64,000 bases of DNA from Endozoicomonas euniceicola (GCF_025562755.1 NZ_CP103300.1:3225001-3289000), one strand, 5' to 3'; positions 52,293-60,822 are shown, counted from the first letter of the stretch. Made by a program: numbers and translations. The notes: generated by a model from the sequence alone, not told the origin.

Positions 52293-54029
52293 ATGGTAAA
52301 TCTTAAGCAATCAAAATATTTAAGCTCGGATAACAAAGTGACGCTCAATCATATTGAACTTTTCGCAGGCTGTGGAGGACTTTCCCTAGGGCTTGAGTCA
52401 GAAGGTTATAATCTAGTATTTGCAAACGAACTATCTCCAATGGCAGGTGAGACGTTCGCATTCAACTTGCTGGGTGATCAAGGCGAGAACCTAAAAGCCC
52501 TTGGAGAGCAAGGCAAGAAGGCTGAACGTACTTTCTGGCTTAATAGCCAATTTAGTCGCAATGAACTTTTACAAAGACTACGAGAAAATCCACGAGAGGC
52601 TCCAGCTTTAGGACAGGGCTTCAATGACCTTGATGATGACGATGCAAACCTAAAAGGTGGATTAGTTATTGCGGATATTATTTCTTTAAATAAATATTTA
52701 AATCAAAATACAGAACTACTGAACAAAATAAAGTCTGGGTTTGGAAGTGTAAATCAAGGTGTTGATCTTGTATCTGGTGGACCTCCTTGCCAAAGTTTTA
52801 GCATGGCAGGCCTGCGTCAGCATGATAACGAGCGAAACCAGCTGCCAATGGCTTTTGCCAATTTTGTTGGTCTTGTTAAGCCAAGAGCCGTTGTCCTAGA
52901 AAATGTGACAGGTATTCTTAGAGCCTTTGATGTTAAAGGTAAAAAGTACTATGCGTGGTTTGAAGTAGCAAAGGCATTTGTAGAAAAAGGCTATGTTCCT
53001 ATCTGCCTGCACGTAAATGCAAAATATGTAGGTGCTGCTCAGAATCGGCCTCGCTTTATAATGCTGGCTTTCCGTAAAGATGTATTTTCTATCTACAAGG
53101 CTATCGTAGAGAAAGAGCAAAATCTAAAGTCTTTTGAAATTTTGAAATTGTCTGAAAATTTCTATAGAAGCGCAAAAGGTAATGAGCACTTAGTACTAGA
53201 GGATTCAGGTTATTATTATCATGATGTTGAGAAGCATCCAGAATCTTTCAAGCGGACTTTTTTAAGTAGCTTTCTGACTAGGGATAAGTCTAATTTCCAT
53301 ACTGTAAGTGATGCTATAGATGACTTGCGTTTAAACAATCCAAGCAAGCCAAGCACTTATGTAGAAGAGATAAATAATCTTTTAGATAAAGATTTGCCTG
53401 AATCAGCTCTTAATCATGAAATGAGAAGCAATAGTTTTCATGTTAGAAAAAGATTTAGTTTATATCAGGCCTTGTCAGAGGTTTCACCACAAACAAGGAA
53501 GAAGGTATCAGCTTTCTTAAGGTTGGATGATGAGTCTGTGCTGGATGAAAATGTTGTCGAGGAACTTTCAAAGCATAGATACTTGATTAGTGAAGATAAT
53601 GAGAAAAAGCAGTACTTGAGTAAAGGCAGAGATAGCATTGTTGCGTTCTTACGCTCATTGCGTACTAAGAAGCAAACACAGCGAGCTTTGATTTCTACAG
53701 ACCCTGCACCTGCTGCGCTGTCTATTCCTGATGATGCATGCCACTATGACAAGGAAGAGCTACGAACTTTATCAGTTAGGGAGATGGCGAGAATTCAATC
53801 GTTCCCTGATTGGTTTGAGCTTCGCTCTAAAGTAACTACTGGCGGCAAAATGCGTCGCTTTGAAGTGCCGCAATACACGCAGGTTGGTAATGCTGTACCG
53901 CCATTGCTTGGAGCGGCTATCGGTAAGGTTGTGAAAACCATACTCTCTACTGTTGATAGTAGTTCACTTCGATATAAAAGACGTGAAACGATTACAAGCA
54001 CTCAGGCTGAAGTAGTAGAATCACTGTAA
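52293..54029 (+). CDS. DNA cytosine-5 methyltransferase of a type II system
   Basis: 578 residues from the chosen start. Motif I is IELFAGCGGLSLGL, motif IV is GGPPCQSFS with nucleophile Cys 166, motif VI ENVTGI, motif VIII AQNRPRFIML, motif X QVGNAVPPLLG. Motif I-IV spacing is enlarged by about 70 residues. The frame is open to 52074, overlapping the glycosylase by 110 bp; no clear ribosome-binding site decides. The start at 52293 leaves 20 residues before motif I, normal for the family. Converges on the restriction endonuclease gene. Codon use is AT-rich, unlike neighbours. Confidence 0.9.
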   Translation: MVNLKQSKYLSSDNKVTLNHIELFAGCGGLSLGLESEGYNLVFANELSPMAGETFAFNLLGDQGENLKALGEQGKKAERTFWLNSQFSRNELLQRLRENPREAPALGQGFNDLDDDDANLKGGLVIADIISLNKYLNQNTELLNKIKSGFGSVNQGVDLVSGGPPCQSFSMAGLRQHDNERNQLPMAFANFVGLVKPRAVVLENVTGILRAFDVKGKKYYAWFEVAKAFVEKGYVPICLHVNAKYVGAAQNRPRFIMLAFRKDVFSIYKAIVEKEQNLKSFEILKLSENFYRSAKGNEHLVLEDSGYYYHDVEKHPESFKRTFLSSFLTRDKSNFHTVSDAIDDLRLNNPSKPSTYVEEINNLLDKDLPESALNHEMRSNSFHVRKRFSLYQALSEVSPQTRKKVSAFLRLDDESVLDENVVEELSKHRYLISEDNEKKQYLSKGRDSIVAFLRSLRTKKQTQRALISTDPAPAALSIPDDACHYDKEELRTLSVREMARIQSFPDWFELRSKVTTGGKMRRFEVPQYTQVGNAVPPLLGAAIGKVVKTILSTVDSSSLRYKRRETITSTQAEVVESL

Positions 54030-54037
54030 GCTTTATT

Positions 54038-54070
54038 CCTCCCTACTGTTATTCTTTGATAGTAGGGAGG
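54038..54070. terminator. Bidirectional terminator between the methyltransferase and endonuclease genes
   Basis: CCTCCCTACT/AGTAGGGAGG, perfect ten-base stem, T-rich on the plus side (TGTTTTATTT). Confidence 0.85.
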
Positions 54071-54078
54071 TGTTTTAT

Positions 54079-55269
54079 TTATGATTCAAGGCTGTATAGA
54101 ATGGGGGCAGGAAATAGGATGCTGAATGCTTCAGGCTTTATCTTAAAAAGATAACCGTGATCTCTAACTTGCCCATTTTCTTTAATGTGCATAGTGTAAT
54201 CAACAGTCAGAAGACCTGTTTCTAATAAAATGTCAAATTTTTCAATAGCAGGCTTTTGCGTATGAGTTACCTCAATATAATGAAATTCTTCATTTGCGCC
54301 TTTTCCTCTACCTCTAGCATAAACCCAAAATGTTTCTTTATGCTTTTTAAGTAGAGCTTGTTTTAGTTCACTTAGTTTCCAGCAGACATCGTATGTAGAT
54401 TTTTCTGTTTCACTGTCGTAGTGCATTTGTTTCAAAATATCATTTTCTTGATCAACTTCAAGATATAAACCTAGAGAGTTTGGTTTATCTGCACTAATAG
54501 TGTGTCGTAATGCTTCAGAGCCATCCTTATCTATATAGCCTCTGAGCTTTATTAATTCTACAGCCTTACTTATAGGGCTAGATTTCCAAATAGGTACTTT
54601 GGAAAACAGCTGTTCTCTAGCCCTGTTTCCTCTTGAACGAGTTCTTTTGCTTTTAAGTTCAATGCCCTTGTAATCTGGTTCTCTTGATGAGTTTGCCTGA
54701 ATTTCAAGTAAACTCTCAAGTGTCATACCAATGCCGGTATCACCAGGTGTGATTGTTTTAATAAAACCTTTGGATGAAATGTTTCTAAGTTTGGCTAATA
54801 GCTCATTTGCAATGGGTGATATTGTTTTATGGTCATCTGTATCAAACAAACCAGAGTTAAGGTGTTTTTCAAAATTGTTATATTCTGAACAGTTGAGTAC
54901 AAATAAATTATTTTTGTGATAAATTACAGCAATGACATTATTAGGGCTGGCGTATTTGCTTAGGCCATATACCCAGAGTCTGGGATCACCATCTTTGGTT
55001 TCCGGTCGGTAGAGCGATATCTTGCTTTCGGCTATTTCTCCATTACTTAATATAGAAGCGGAAACAATTTTTTTATGCTTAGTTCCCTTTTGTTGATCTT
55101 TATAATCATGAATGTCTTGTTGCTTTAGAAATGCTCTAAATGAATCATGAGCATCAATAATAGATTTTTTTAGTGCAGTTTCAGTTGGAACTAGAAAACT
55201 GAATTGAAGATTTTTCTCTAGAAGCTTTTTAGCAATAAGTGATAAATCTATATCAGCTGATGTCAGCAT
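54079..55269 (-). CDS. MvaI/BcnI-family restriction endonuclease with N-terminal extension
   Basis: 396 residues. The C-terminal half has the MvaI/BcnI signature: GDTGIGMTLESLLEI and the catalytic P-D199-YKGI-E204-L-K206. Characterised members (about 240 residues) cut CCWGG or CCSGG as monomers. Here an extra N-terminal domain of about 170 residues precedes. It faces the methyltransferase in tail-to-tail order, and the pair would form a type II system for a CCNGG-like site. Specificity is inference. Confidence 0.85.
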   Translation of the reverse strand: MLTSADIDLSLIAKKLLEKNLQFSFLVPTETALKKSIIDAHDSFRAFLKQQDIHDYKDQQKGTKHKKIVSASILSNGEIAESKISLYRPETKDGDPRLWVYGLSKYASPNNVIAVIYHKNNLFVLNCSEYNNFEKHLNSGLFDTDDHKTISPIANELLAKLRNISSKGFIKTITPGDTGIGMTLESLLEIQANSSREPDYKGIELKSKRTRSRGNRAREQLFSKVPIWKSSPISKAVELIKLRGYIDKDGSEALRHTISADKPNSLGLYLEVDQENDILKQMHYDSETEKSTYDVCWKLSELKQALLKKHKETFWVYARGRGKGANEEFHYIEVTHTQKPAIEKFDILLETGLLTVDYTMHIKENGQVRDHGYLFKIKPEAFSILFPAPILYSLES

Positions 55270-55378
55270 AATATCGGCCTAATAAACAGTACTATTAATC
55301 GTACTATTGTACCATAATATGCGTTCAATTTAACTAAATAGAGAGAGTCAGTACCTGTAGTAGTGCCAAATGAGATCG

Positions 55379-55637
55379 CCCACCACCCAAAGGAAATAGT
55401 TGCAACACGCAGCCATCAGGTTCACTATCTGCAACTATGAAAGCCGTTGTAAAAGTGCTTGATGCCAGATCGCAGCAGGGTCGGTGTCCCCGATGGCATC
55501 AACAAAGTGGTTCTCTTTTCTGGCTTGATGTTGCAGGGCAGAGCCTGAATACCTGGCAGGCTGAGTATGACCGCACCCAGACACTCCTGTTGCCGGAACC
55601 CTCCGGTTGCTTTTCGTTTTCCTCTTAAGACAGTCCA
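55379..55637 (+). repeat. 259-bp direct repeat, left copy
   Basis: Nearly identical to 57486-57744. Covers a leader (CCCACCACCCAAAGG onward) and the first 55-60 codons of the SMP-30-like gene. Left copy ends in the IS21 relic. Confidence 0.9.
55437..55628 (+). pseudogene. Truncated duplicate of the SMP-30-like gene
   Basis: 63 codons that match the first residues of the gene at 57544 (one change, H to R, then FAFSS to FSFSS) and then stop. It is the left part of the direct repeat, cut by the IstB fragment. No function is expected. Confidence 0.85.
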
Positions 55638-55755
55638 GATTCTGGCAGACGCAATTTTGGAACGCCTGACCCACAACGCATATCGGATAGAACTCAAGGG
55701 AGAATCTATGAGAAAAATAAAAGCAAAACTGGATGATCGTGAACACGCAAGCTAA
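55627..55755 (+). pseudogene. istB fragment (IS21 family)
   Basis: The frame gives ILADAILERLTHNAYRIELKG then SMRKIKAKLDD, the C-terminal end of IstB, the AAA+ helper of IS21 transposases. Only the last 40 or so residues remain; no istA is present. Confidence 0.85.
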
Positions 55756-55784
55756 AAATTAAGAGAAGCAATGCTTAGGGAGGC

Positions 55785-55836
55785 GGAGGTGTTCACGCTT
55801 TCCGGTGAAGGTGTTCATTTTGGCTGGAATATGCAC
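55785..55836 (+). mobile_element. IS21 right-end relic
   Basis: GAGGTGTTCACGC and GGTGAAGGTGTTCATT are the spaced inner repeats typical of IS21 ends, finishing near ATGCA. Directly follows the istB fragment. The rest of 55837-56078 has short frames of unknown origin (e.g. ESPASKVLCYLYRLVSGEKLF, stop 56060s), with no recognised gene. Confidence 0.55.
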
Positions 55837-56078
55837 AGACAGGGTTCATGTTTGCAGTTGAAAAAAGCAGGGCGGTATCACTGAAAAAAGGTTACTGGCA
55901 GCAGAGTTTCAAACTCTTGAAGAAATTAAGTGAAGGTAGGCATTATACGAGGATTATTGGTTAATATCCCTATCTGAGAGTCCAGCAAGCAAGGTGCTCT
56001 GCTATCTTTACAGGCTTGTCAGTGGCGAAAAGTTATTTGACAGATATTATCGAAAGGGCTAGTTTTATGAGCAACACA

Positions 56079-56122
56079 CCCGCCATGCCTCTCAATGAAG
56101 CACACTCTGGCGGGTTTTTTTT
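56079..56122 (+). terminator. Intrinsic terminator before the Abi pseudogene
   Basis: CCCGCCA/TGGCGGG stem followed by eight T. Faces the unknown fragment upstream of 56079. Confidence 0.85.
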
Positions 56123-56161
56123 GGCTGTAAAAATGTCCCCGCTTCGGTATTACGAATAAGA

Positions 56162-57251
56162 ATGACTATTTTTAACAAAGATGCCACATCCCTTGATCAA
56201 CAAATTGAGATTCTGCAAAAACGAGGGCTTGAGATAACCAGCCCTGAACGGGCAAAGCACTATTTGAGTAATATCAGCTATTTTCGAATGAGTGCCTATA
56301 CCAGACCATTTTATATCCCTGCCGGATCGGGCACAGCTGAACACCTCTTTATTCAGGGTACCGCTTTCGGTGATGTGCTTAATCTCTATATTTTTGACCG
56401 GGAATTGCGCCTGTTGCTGCTGGATGCGATTGAACGTCTTGAAGTTGCCCTTCGAGCTCAACTAACTCAAACACTGGCAACAAACCATGGTCCATTTGGC
56501 TATCTTGATCATAAACTCTTTGATACTCGGTATAATCATAACTGGTTATTAGATGAGCTTGGGAAAAAGGTGAACAGTCGTGATGCTGAAGTTTTTCTGG
56601 ACAGTTACCGACGTAAGGGGCGCAGCATTCAATAACTTACCGGGCTGTTGGCTTTTGGCTATTAGCTGCTCATACAGCCAACAGCCAACAGCCAACAGCC
56701 AACAGCCAACAGCCAACAGCCAACAGCCAACAGCGGTATATTATGTTCTGCTGCTTCCCTAAGTATCCCGATTCGCCAGAGCATCCTCCTTTCTGGATGG
56801 CTTTGGAGTTATTGAGCTTTTGACAAATATCGATACTCTTTGCCAATTTGCGCAACTCAGAAGACCAGAAACAAATTTCCAGTCATTTTGGATTTCCTTT
56901 TGTTGTTCTTAAGTCATGGTTTCGTGCCCTTTCAGATCTTCGAAATCATTGTGCACACCATGCACGGGTTTGGAACAGGGTGTTTGGCTCCAGCCCTGTT
57001 TGGCCTCGCAAAGCGCCAAAGTATTGGATTTTTGTGCCTGATCGTATTTCTACCCGGAACAAAGCATCAACCCCCGACGACGACTCTATTTTCAACTTGT
57101 GATTATTGTGACTCTTCTCAGGAAGGTCAGCCCCACCAGTCAATGGGCAGAGAAACTCAAGACGCTATTGAAGCAGCATCCAACAGTGTCCCGAACACAC
57201 ATGGGATTTCCTTCCGGCTGGAAAGAAGACCCACTCTGGCAAAGTAAATAA
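56162..57251 (+). pseudogene. Abi (AbiD/F, Abi_2) family gene, triply disrupted
   Basis: The N-terminal half (MTIFNKDATSLDQQIEILQKRG...YLSNISYFRMSAYTRPF) and the C-terminal half (PPFWMALELLSF ... LRNHCAHHARVWNR ... VTLLRKVSPTSQWAEKL ... MGFPSGWKEDPLW) are Abi_2-family. Lesions: repeat element D inserted after DSYRR; a TGA stop after LELLSF where Gly is expected; and a frame change near the C-run at 57070. Deleting element D with one TAAG joins DSYRR to K-YPDSPEHPPFWM in frame. Abi proteins act in abortive infection against phage; this copy is inactive. Confidence 0.92.
56614..56763 (-). mobile_element. CTTA-bounded heptamer-VNTR element, copy D (150 bp), inside the Abi gene
   Basis: TAAGGGGCGCAGCATTC to GCTTCCCTAAG, same orientation as copy C. 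The reading frame of the host gene proves it is an insertion, with a TAAG at each end and a single TAAG in the reconstructed target. Confidence 0.93.
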
Positions 57252-57316
57252 AAATACAGACAGTATGCTGAATGTGCGTCAGCAGGAACTTATTTTCCCT
57301 GCTGACGGATAGTCGC

Positions 57317-57415
57317 TTTATGCGGCAAACTTGCCAATATCCACGGCAAAGCTGTCGACAGCTTTCTTAATCGCCATCACCTTTGTCATATCCGTAAACA
57401 CGCCGGTAAGTCCTA
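57317..57415 (-). pseudogene. C-terminal fragment of an unknown gene
   Basis: Minus-strand frame GLTGVFTDMTKVMAIKKAVDS then FAVDIGKFAA ends at a TAA; upstream it joins unrelated sequence near 57415. Downstream a perfect CGTCAGCAGG/CCTGCTGACG hairpin (57277-57307) could be its terminator. Probably a fragment left by rearrangement; parent family not recognised. Confidence 0.5.
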
Positions 57416-57485
57416 TTCAGAAATAATCCCTGAAGCACCTGGAATAACTCAAACACTGGGTTTCCCTGCGTGGAATTCCCAACAA

Positions 57486-57744
57486 CCCACCACCCAAAGG
57501 AAATAGTTGCAACACGCAGCCATCAGGTTCACTATCTGCAACTATGAAAGCCGTTGTGAAAGTGCTTGATGCCAGATCGCAGCAGGGTCGGTGTCCCCGA
57601 TGGCATCAACAAAGTGGTTCTCTTTTCTGGCTTGATGTTGCAGGGCAGAGCCTGAATACCTGGCAGGCTGAGTATGACCACACCCAGACACTCCTGTTGC
57701 CGGAACCCTCCGGTTGCTTTGCCTTTTCCTCTTCAAACAGTCCA
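57486..57744 (+). repeat. 259-bp direct repeat, right copy
   Basis: Matches 55379-55637 at offset 2107. It contains the true leader and start of the SMP-30-like gene. Confidence 0.9.
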
Positions 57745-58467
57745 TACCCCGACAGCATTATTCTGGCATCGGCTTCTGGTTTTTTTCAGATCAACGCCTT
57801 CTTATCAGGCCTGAATTCAGAAACTAACGTATCCCGGCTGAATCGGGTGTCGGACGACTGGCCTGAAAACGCCTTACTCGACGGCCGCTGTGATGCGGCT
57901 GGTCGTTTCTGGGTTGGCAGTGCCAATCTTTATGGCAGTCAGGCAGAGTCATGGCTTTATTCATTAGATGCTACTTTACAACTGGAGCAGAAAGCAGGCC
58001 CGGTGATGGCTACCAGCAGTATTGCCTTCAGCCCTGACTCGGGCACGATATACTATGCGGACTCTGCGGAACACGTTATTTACGCCTGTGAGTATGACCT
58101 TGAAGGGGGAGTACTGGTAAACCGTCGTGTTTTTCACCGTTTTCCTTTTGGTAAAGGCCTGCCCGCTGGAGCAGCGGTTGATAATGATGGGTGTCTCTGG
58201 GTAGCAATGTTTGCAGGAGAAAAAATTGTACGCCTGTCACCGGGAGGCGTTATGGTTGAAGAGGTCCACTTGCCTGTTAAGTATCCTACAGCGGTAGCGT
58301 TTGGAGGCGAAACCAATACGACACTGTTTATCACTTCATGCAGGCAGGCTTGCTCAACTGAGGAGCTGGAGCAGTATCCGGAATCGGGTGGAATCTTTGC
58401 GATTGAGACGGGTATAAGGGGTATGACGGAGTACAGCTATTCAGCCGGAGTCAGCCTGGGCAGGTAA
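57544..58467 (+). CDS. SMP-30/gluconolactonase-like protein lacking all metal ligands
   Basis: 307-residue six-bladed propeller of the SMP-30/LRE family, which are divalent-metal lactonases. Alignment with human SMP30 shows all four metal ligands changed: Glu 18 (GESPVW) is Arg in GRCPRW; Asn 103 (FNDGK) is Leu in LLDGR; Asn 154 (SNGLDWS) is Ser in SSIAFS; Asp 204 (PDGM) is Ala in PAGA. The blade scaffold and the C-terminal GGIFAIE...EYSYSAG are intact. It is followed by tal at 28 bp. A non-catalytic sugar-binding or regulatory role is suggested by loss of the site. Confidence 0.85.
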   Translation: MKAVVKVLDARSQQGRCPRWHQQSGSLFWLDVAGQSLNTWQAEYDHTQTLLLPEPSGCFAFSSSNSPYPDSIILASASGFFQINAFLSGLNSETNVSRLNRVSDDWPENALLDGRCDAAGRFWVGSANLYGSQAESWLYSLDATLQLEQKAGPVMATSSIAFSPDSGTIYYADSAEHVIYACEYDLEGGVLVNRRVFHRFPFGKGLPAGAAVDNDGCLWVAMFAGEKIVRLSPGGVMVEEVHLPVKYPTAVAFGGETNTTLFITSCRQACSTEELEQYPESGGIFAIETGIRGMTEYSYSAGVSLGR

Positions 58468-58495
58468 CAATGAGCAGACGATAAAAGGGTGAAGA

Positions 58496-59449
58496 ATGCG
58501 TAACCAGCTAGATCAGTTAAAAGGTATGACCAAAGTGGTCGCAGACACCGGGGATATTGACGCAATCAAACGCTACAAACCGGTAGATGCCACCACTAAT
58601 CCGTCGTTAATCCTGAAAGCTGCCGAACTGCCGGCGTACAAAGCGTTGTTGTCAGAAGCGCTTGAGTATGGACGACAGTCTTATGATGATGTCAACATAC
58701 AAACGAAGCTCGCCTGCGACTGGCTGGCGGTTGCGATCGGAAAAGAGATACAGGGTGTTGTGCCGGGTGTAGTGTCGACAGAAGTAGACGCCCGTCTTTC
58801 ATTTAATACCAAGGGCACGGTAATAAAAGCCCGTCGTCTGTGTGAACTGTATCGTCAACAGGGTGCTGACAGTAACCGGTTGTTGATAAAAATAGCGTCA
58901 ACCTGGGAAGGCATAAAAGCGGCAGAAATTCTTGAGCAGGAAGGCATACGCTGCAACCTGACCCTGCTGTTCAGTTTTGCCCAGGCGCGGGCCTGCGCTG
59001 AGGCAGGTGTCTATCTGGTCTCGCCTTTTGTGGGACGTATTCTCGACTGGCATAAACAATCAGAAGGGCGTGACTATGTCGGGGCGGAAGATCCGGGGGT
59101 TGTGTCTGTATCCCGAATATTCAATTACTACAAGCAGCACGGTTATAAAACCATTGTGATGGGAGCCAGCTTCCGTAACACCGGAGAAATTCGTGAGCTG
59201 GCCGGCTGTGACTGCCTCACCATAGGGCCATCATTACTGGAAGAACTGGAAAATACGGAGCAGCCTCTGGAACAAAAGCTGTATGCGGAAAAGCCAGTGT
59301 CCGACGATCCCAGGCTGACACTGGATGAAATGACTTTCCGCTGGTTTATGAATGAAGACGCTATGGCAACGGAAAAGCTGGCGGAAGGTATTCGTAACTT
59401 TACAAAGGATCAGGTGAAGCTGGAACAACTGATCGCGCGACAGCTATAG
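58496..59449 (+). CDS. tal: Transaldolase
   Basis: Pentose-phosphate enzyme transferring dihydroxyacetone between sugar phosphates. TalB type, 317 residues. VADTGDIDAIKRYKPVDATTNPSL, the Schiff-base Lys 132 in LIKIASTWEG and the FSFAQARACAEA block are present. The SMP-30-like gene is 28 bp upstream, so they may form an operon. Terminator follows. Confidence 0.97.
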   Translation: MRNQLDQLKGMTKVVADTGDIDAIKRYKPVDATTNPSLILKAAELPAYKALLSEALEYGRQSYDDVNIQTKLACDWLAVAIGKEIQGVVPGVVSTEVDARLSFNTKGTVIKARRLCELYRQQGADSNRLLIKIASTWEGIKAAEILEQEGIRCNLTLLFSFAQARACAEAGVYLVSPFVGRILDWHKQSEGRDYVGAEDPGVVSVSRIFNYYKQHGYKTIVMGASFRNTGEIRELAGCDCLTIGPSLLEELENTEQPLEQKLYAEKPVSDDPRLTLDEMTFRWFMNEDAMATEKLAEGIRNFTKDQVKLEQLIARQL

Positions 59450-59462
59450 AGTTTGGCTGTAT

Positions 59463-59494
59463 TCCCCTCCCCGAAATTATGTGGCTGGAGGGGA
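59463..59494. terminator. Terminator between tal and the thioesterase gene
   Basis: TCCCCTCC/GGAGGGGA stem around 16 bases, followed by TTTCGG. Genes converge here. Confidence 0.6.
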
Positions 59495-59501
59495 TTTCGG
59501 A

Positions 59502-59927
59502 TTAACCCCTGTTACTTTTAGCCGCCATGGTTAGTCGGGAGATGCAGGTCAGACTGCCCTGTTCATTCTCGATACGAATTTCCCAGACCTGAGTGCTGCG
59601 ACCAATATGAACAGGGCGGGCGGTTCCGGTCACTTTGCCTGATGTCGCAGATTTCAGGTGATTGGCATTAATTTCCAGGCCGACACAATACTGATCGTTC
59701 CCGCAGGCAAGGTTGGCAGCAATACTGCCGAGGGTTTCAGCCAGAACCACATTAGCGCCGCCATGCAGCAAGCCCATGGGTTGCACGGTACGTTTATCCA
59801 CCGGCAGGGTGCCGACCAGGTAGTCATCACCAATGTCAGTGATCTCAATACCAACATGCTCACACATGTTGCCTTTCAACTGGTGGTTTAATGATTCCAG
59901 GGTTGGGGACTGGTTCCAGATAGCCAT
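59502..59927 (-). CDS. Hotdog thioesterase (MenI/YdiI/PaaI type)
   Basis: 141 residues. PMGLLHGGANVVLAETLGSIAANLA contains the catalytic Glu on the hotdog helix, with the HGG of the family. Hydrolyses acyl-CoA thioesters such as DHNA-CoA or phenylacetyl-type; specificity is unknown. Monocistronic. Confidence 0.87.
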   Translation of the reverse strand: MAIWNQSPTLESLNHQLKGNMCEHVGIEITDIGDDYLVGTLPVDKRTVQPMGLLHGGANVVLAETLGSIAANLACGNDQYCVGLEINANHLKSATSGKVTGTARPVHIGRSTQVWEIRIENEQGSLTCISRLTMAAKSNRG

Positions 59928-60006
59928 TGCTCTGCCCGCTGTGAGTAACAGGGTTCAATAGTGACATCCGGCGCTTTGTCCGTCGAGATATTCCCACCTG
60001 ATTGAG

Positions 60007-60031
60007 GCTGTCTGAATATTATCCAGACAGC
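60007..60031. other. Hairpin in the thioesterase-GNAT gap
   Basis: GCTGTCTG/CAGACAGC perfect stem with nine-base loop, then ACTTTTTCG. A terminator on the plus strand or a leader structure; nothing else is seen in 59928-60220. Confidence 0.45.
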
Positions 60032-60220
60032 ATAGAACTTTTTCGTGCATCGACAGGTCAAACCCCTGTAAACAAAAAATGTTCAGTCAGTGAACCATCA
60101 GTGGACATTGCTGCTTTGTAGTAAATAAGAAAGAAAAACTGCCTTTCACCCAGAGTTAGGCTAAATATTTATAAGTTTCAATAGCTCAAGCTGTCGATCA
60201 AGCTTTTTCAGGAGCGTCTT

Positions 60221-60730
60221 GTGTTAATAGTAACTGAAACCCCCAGACTGCTAATTCGAACCTGGCAGGAAGGTGACCTGAAACCTTATGGTGAACTCAT
60301 CGGTCACAATGATCTGCCCCAGCGGTTCAGCGATGACTCTCCCGCCTCCAAACCAGAAACAGAATTATGGCGTTACCAGATGGAACTGGATCAGAAAGGC
60401 TGGTCACGATGGGCTGTTGTTCATAAGGAAACGTATCGGCTGGTTGGCTATTGTGGCTTTTCCAATTACGGGAACAGCGTAGAGCTTAGCTGGCGTTTTC
60501 TGCCAGAGTTTCGCGGACGGGGATTGGTGCTTGAAGCGGTTCAGGCTGTTGCCAGGTTGGGCTTTGAGCGGTTTGGTTTCCGGGAAATTATCTCTTATAC
60601 GGCACCCGACAATGAGTTTGCGGTCGATGTGATTCAGACGCTGGGTATGCATCTGGATGGCTTTGAAGGCTGGAGTAATATGACCGTTGCCCGGTATTGT
60701 CTGGAGTCCGCTGCATCGGCTTCTTCCTGA
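60221..60730 (+). CDS. GNAT-family acetyltransferase (RimJ-like)
   Basis: 169 residues; N-terminus ETPRLLIRTWQEGDLKPY and the acetyl-CoA-binding SWRFLPEFRGRGLVLEAVQAV plus NEFAVDVIQTLGM, typical of RimJ/RimL proteins. Substrate unknown. Confidence 0.88.
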   Translation: MLIVTETPRLLIRTWQEGDLKPYGELIGHNDLPQRFSDDSPASKPETELWRYQMELDQKGWSRWAVVHKETYRLVGYCGFSNYGNSVELSWRFLPEFRGRGLVLEAVQAVARLGFERFGFREIISYTAPDNEFAVDVIQTLGMHLDGFEGWSNMTVARYCLESAASASS

Positions 60731-60822
60731 ACCCTTTTTTTGAGATTGCTTTTTTTAGATTGTGCAAAGTGTTGCAGGATACGTCATGATGTTTTTGTAC
60801 GCAGCCACACTAACAATGAGTC

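Noticed and set aside
56840..57247. Stand-alone 135-codon gene after element D
   Set aside because: It is an out-of-frame reading of the Abi pseudogene 3' half; the other frames show the Abi_2 motifs.
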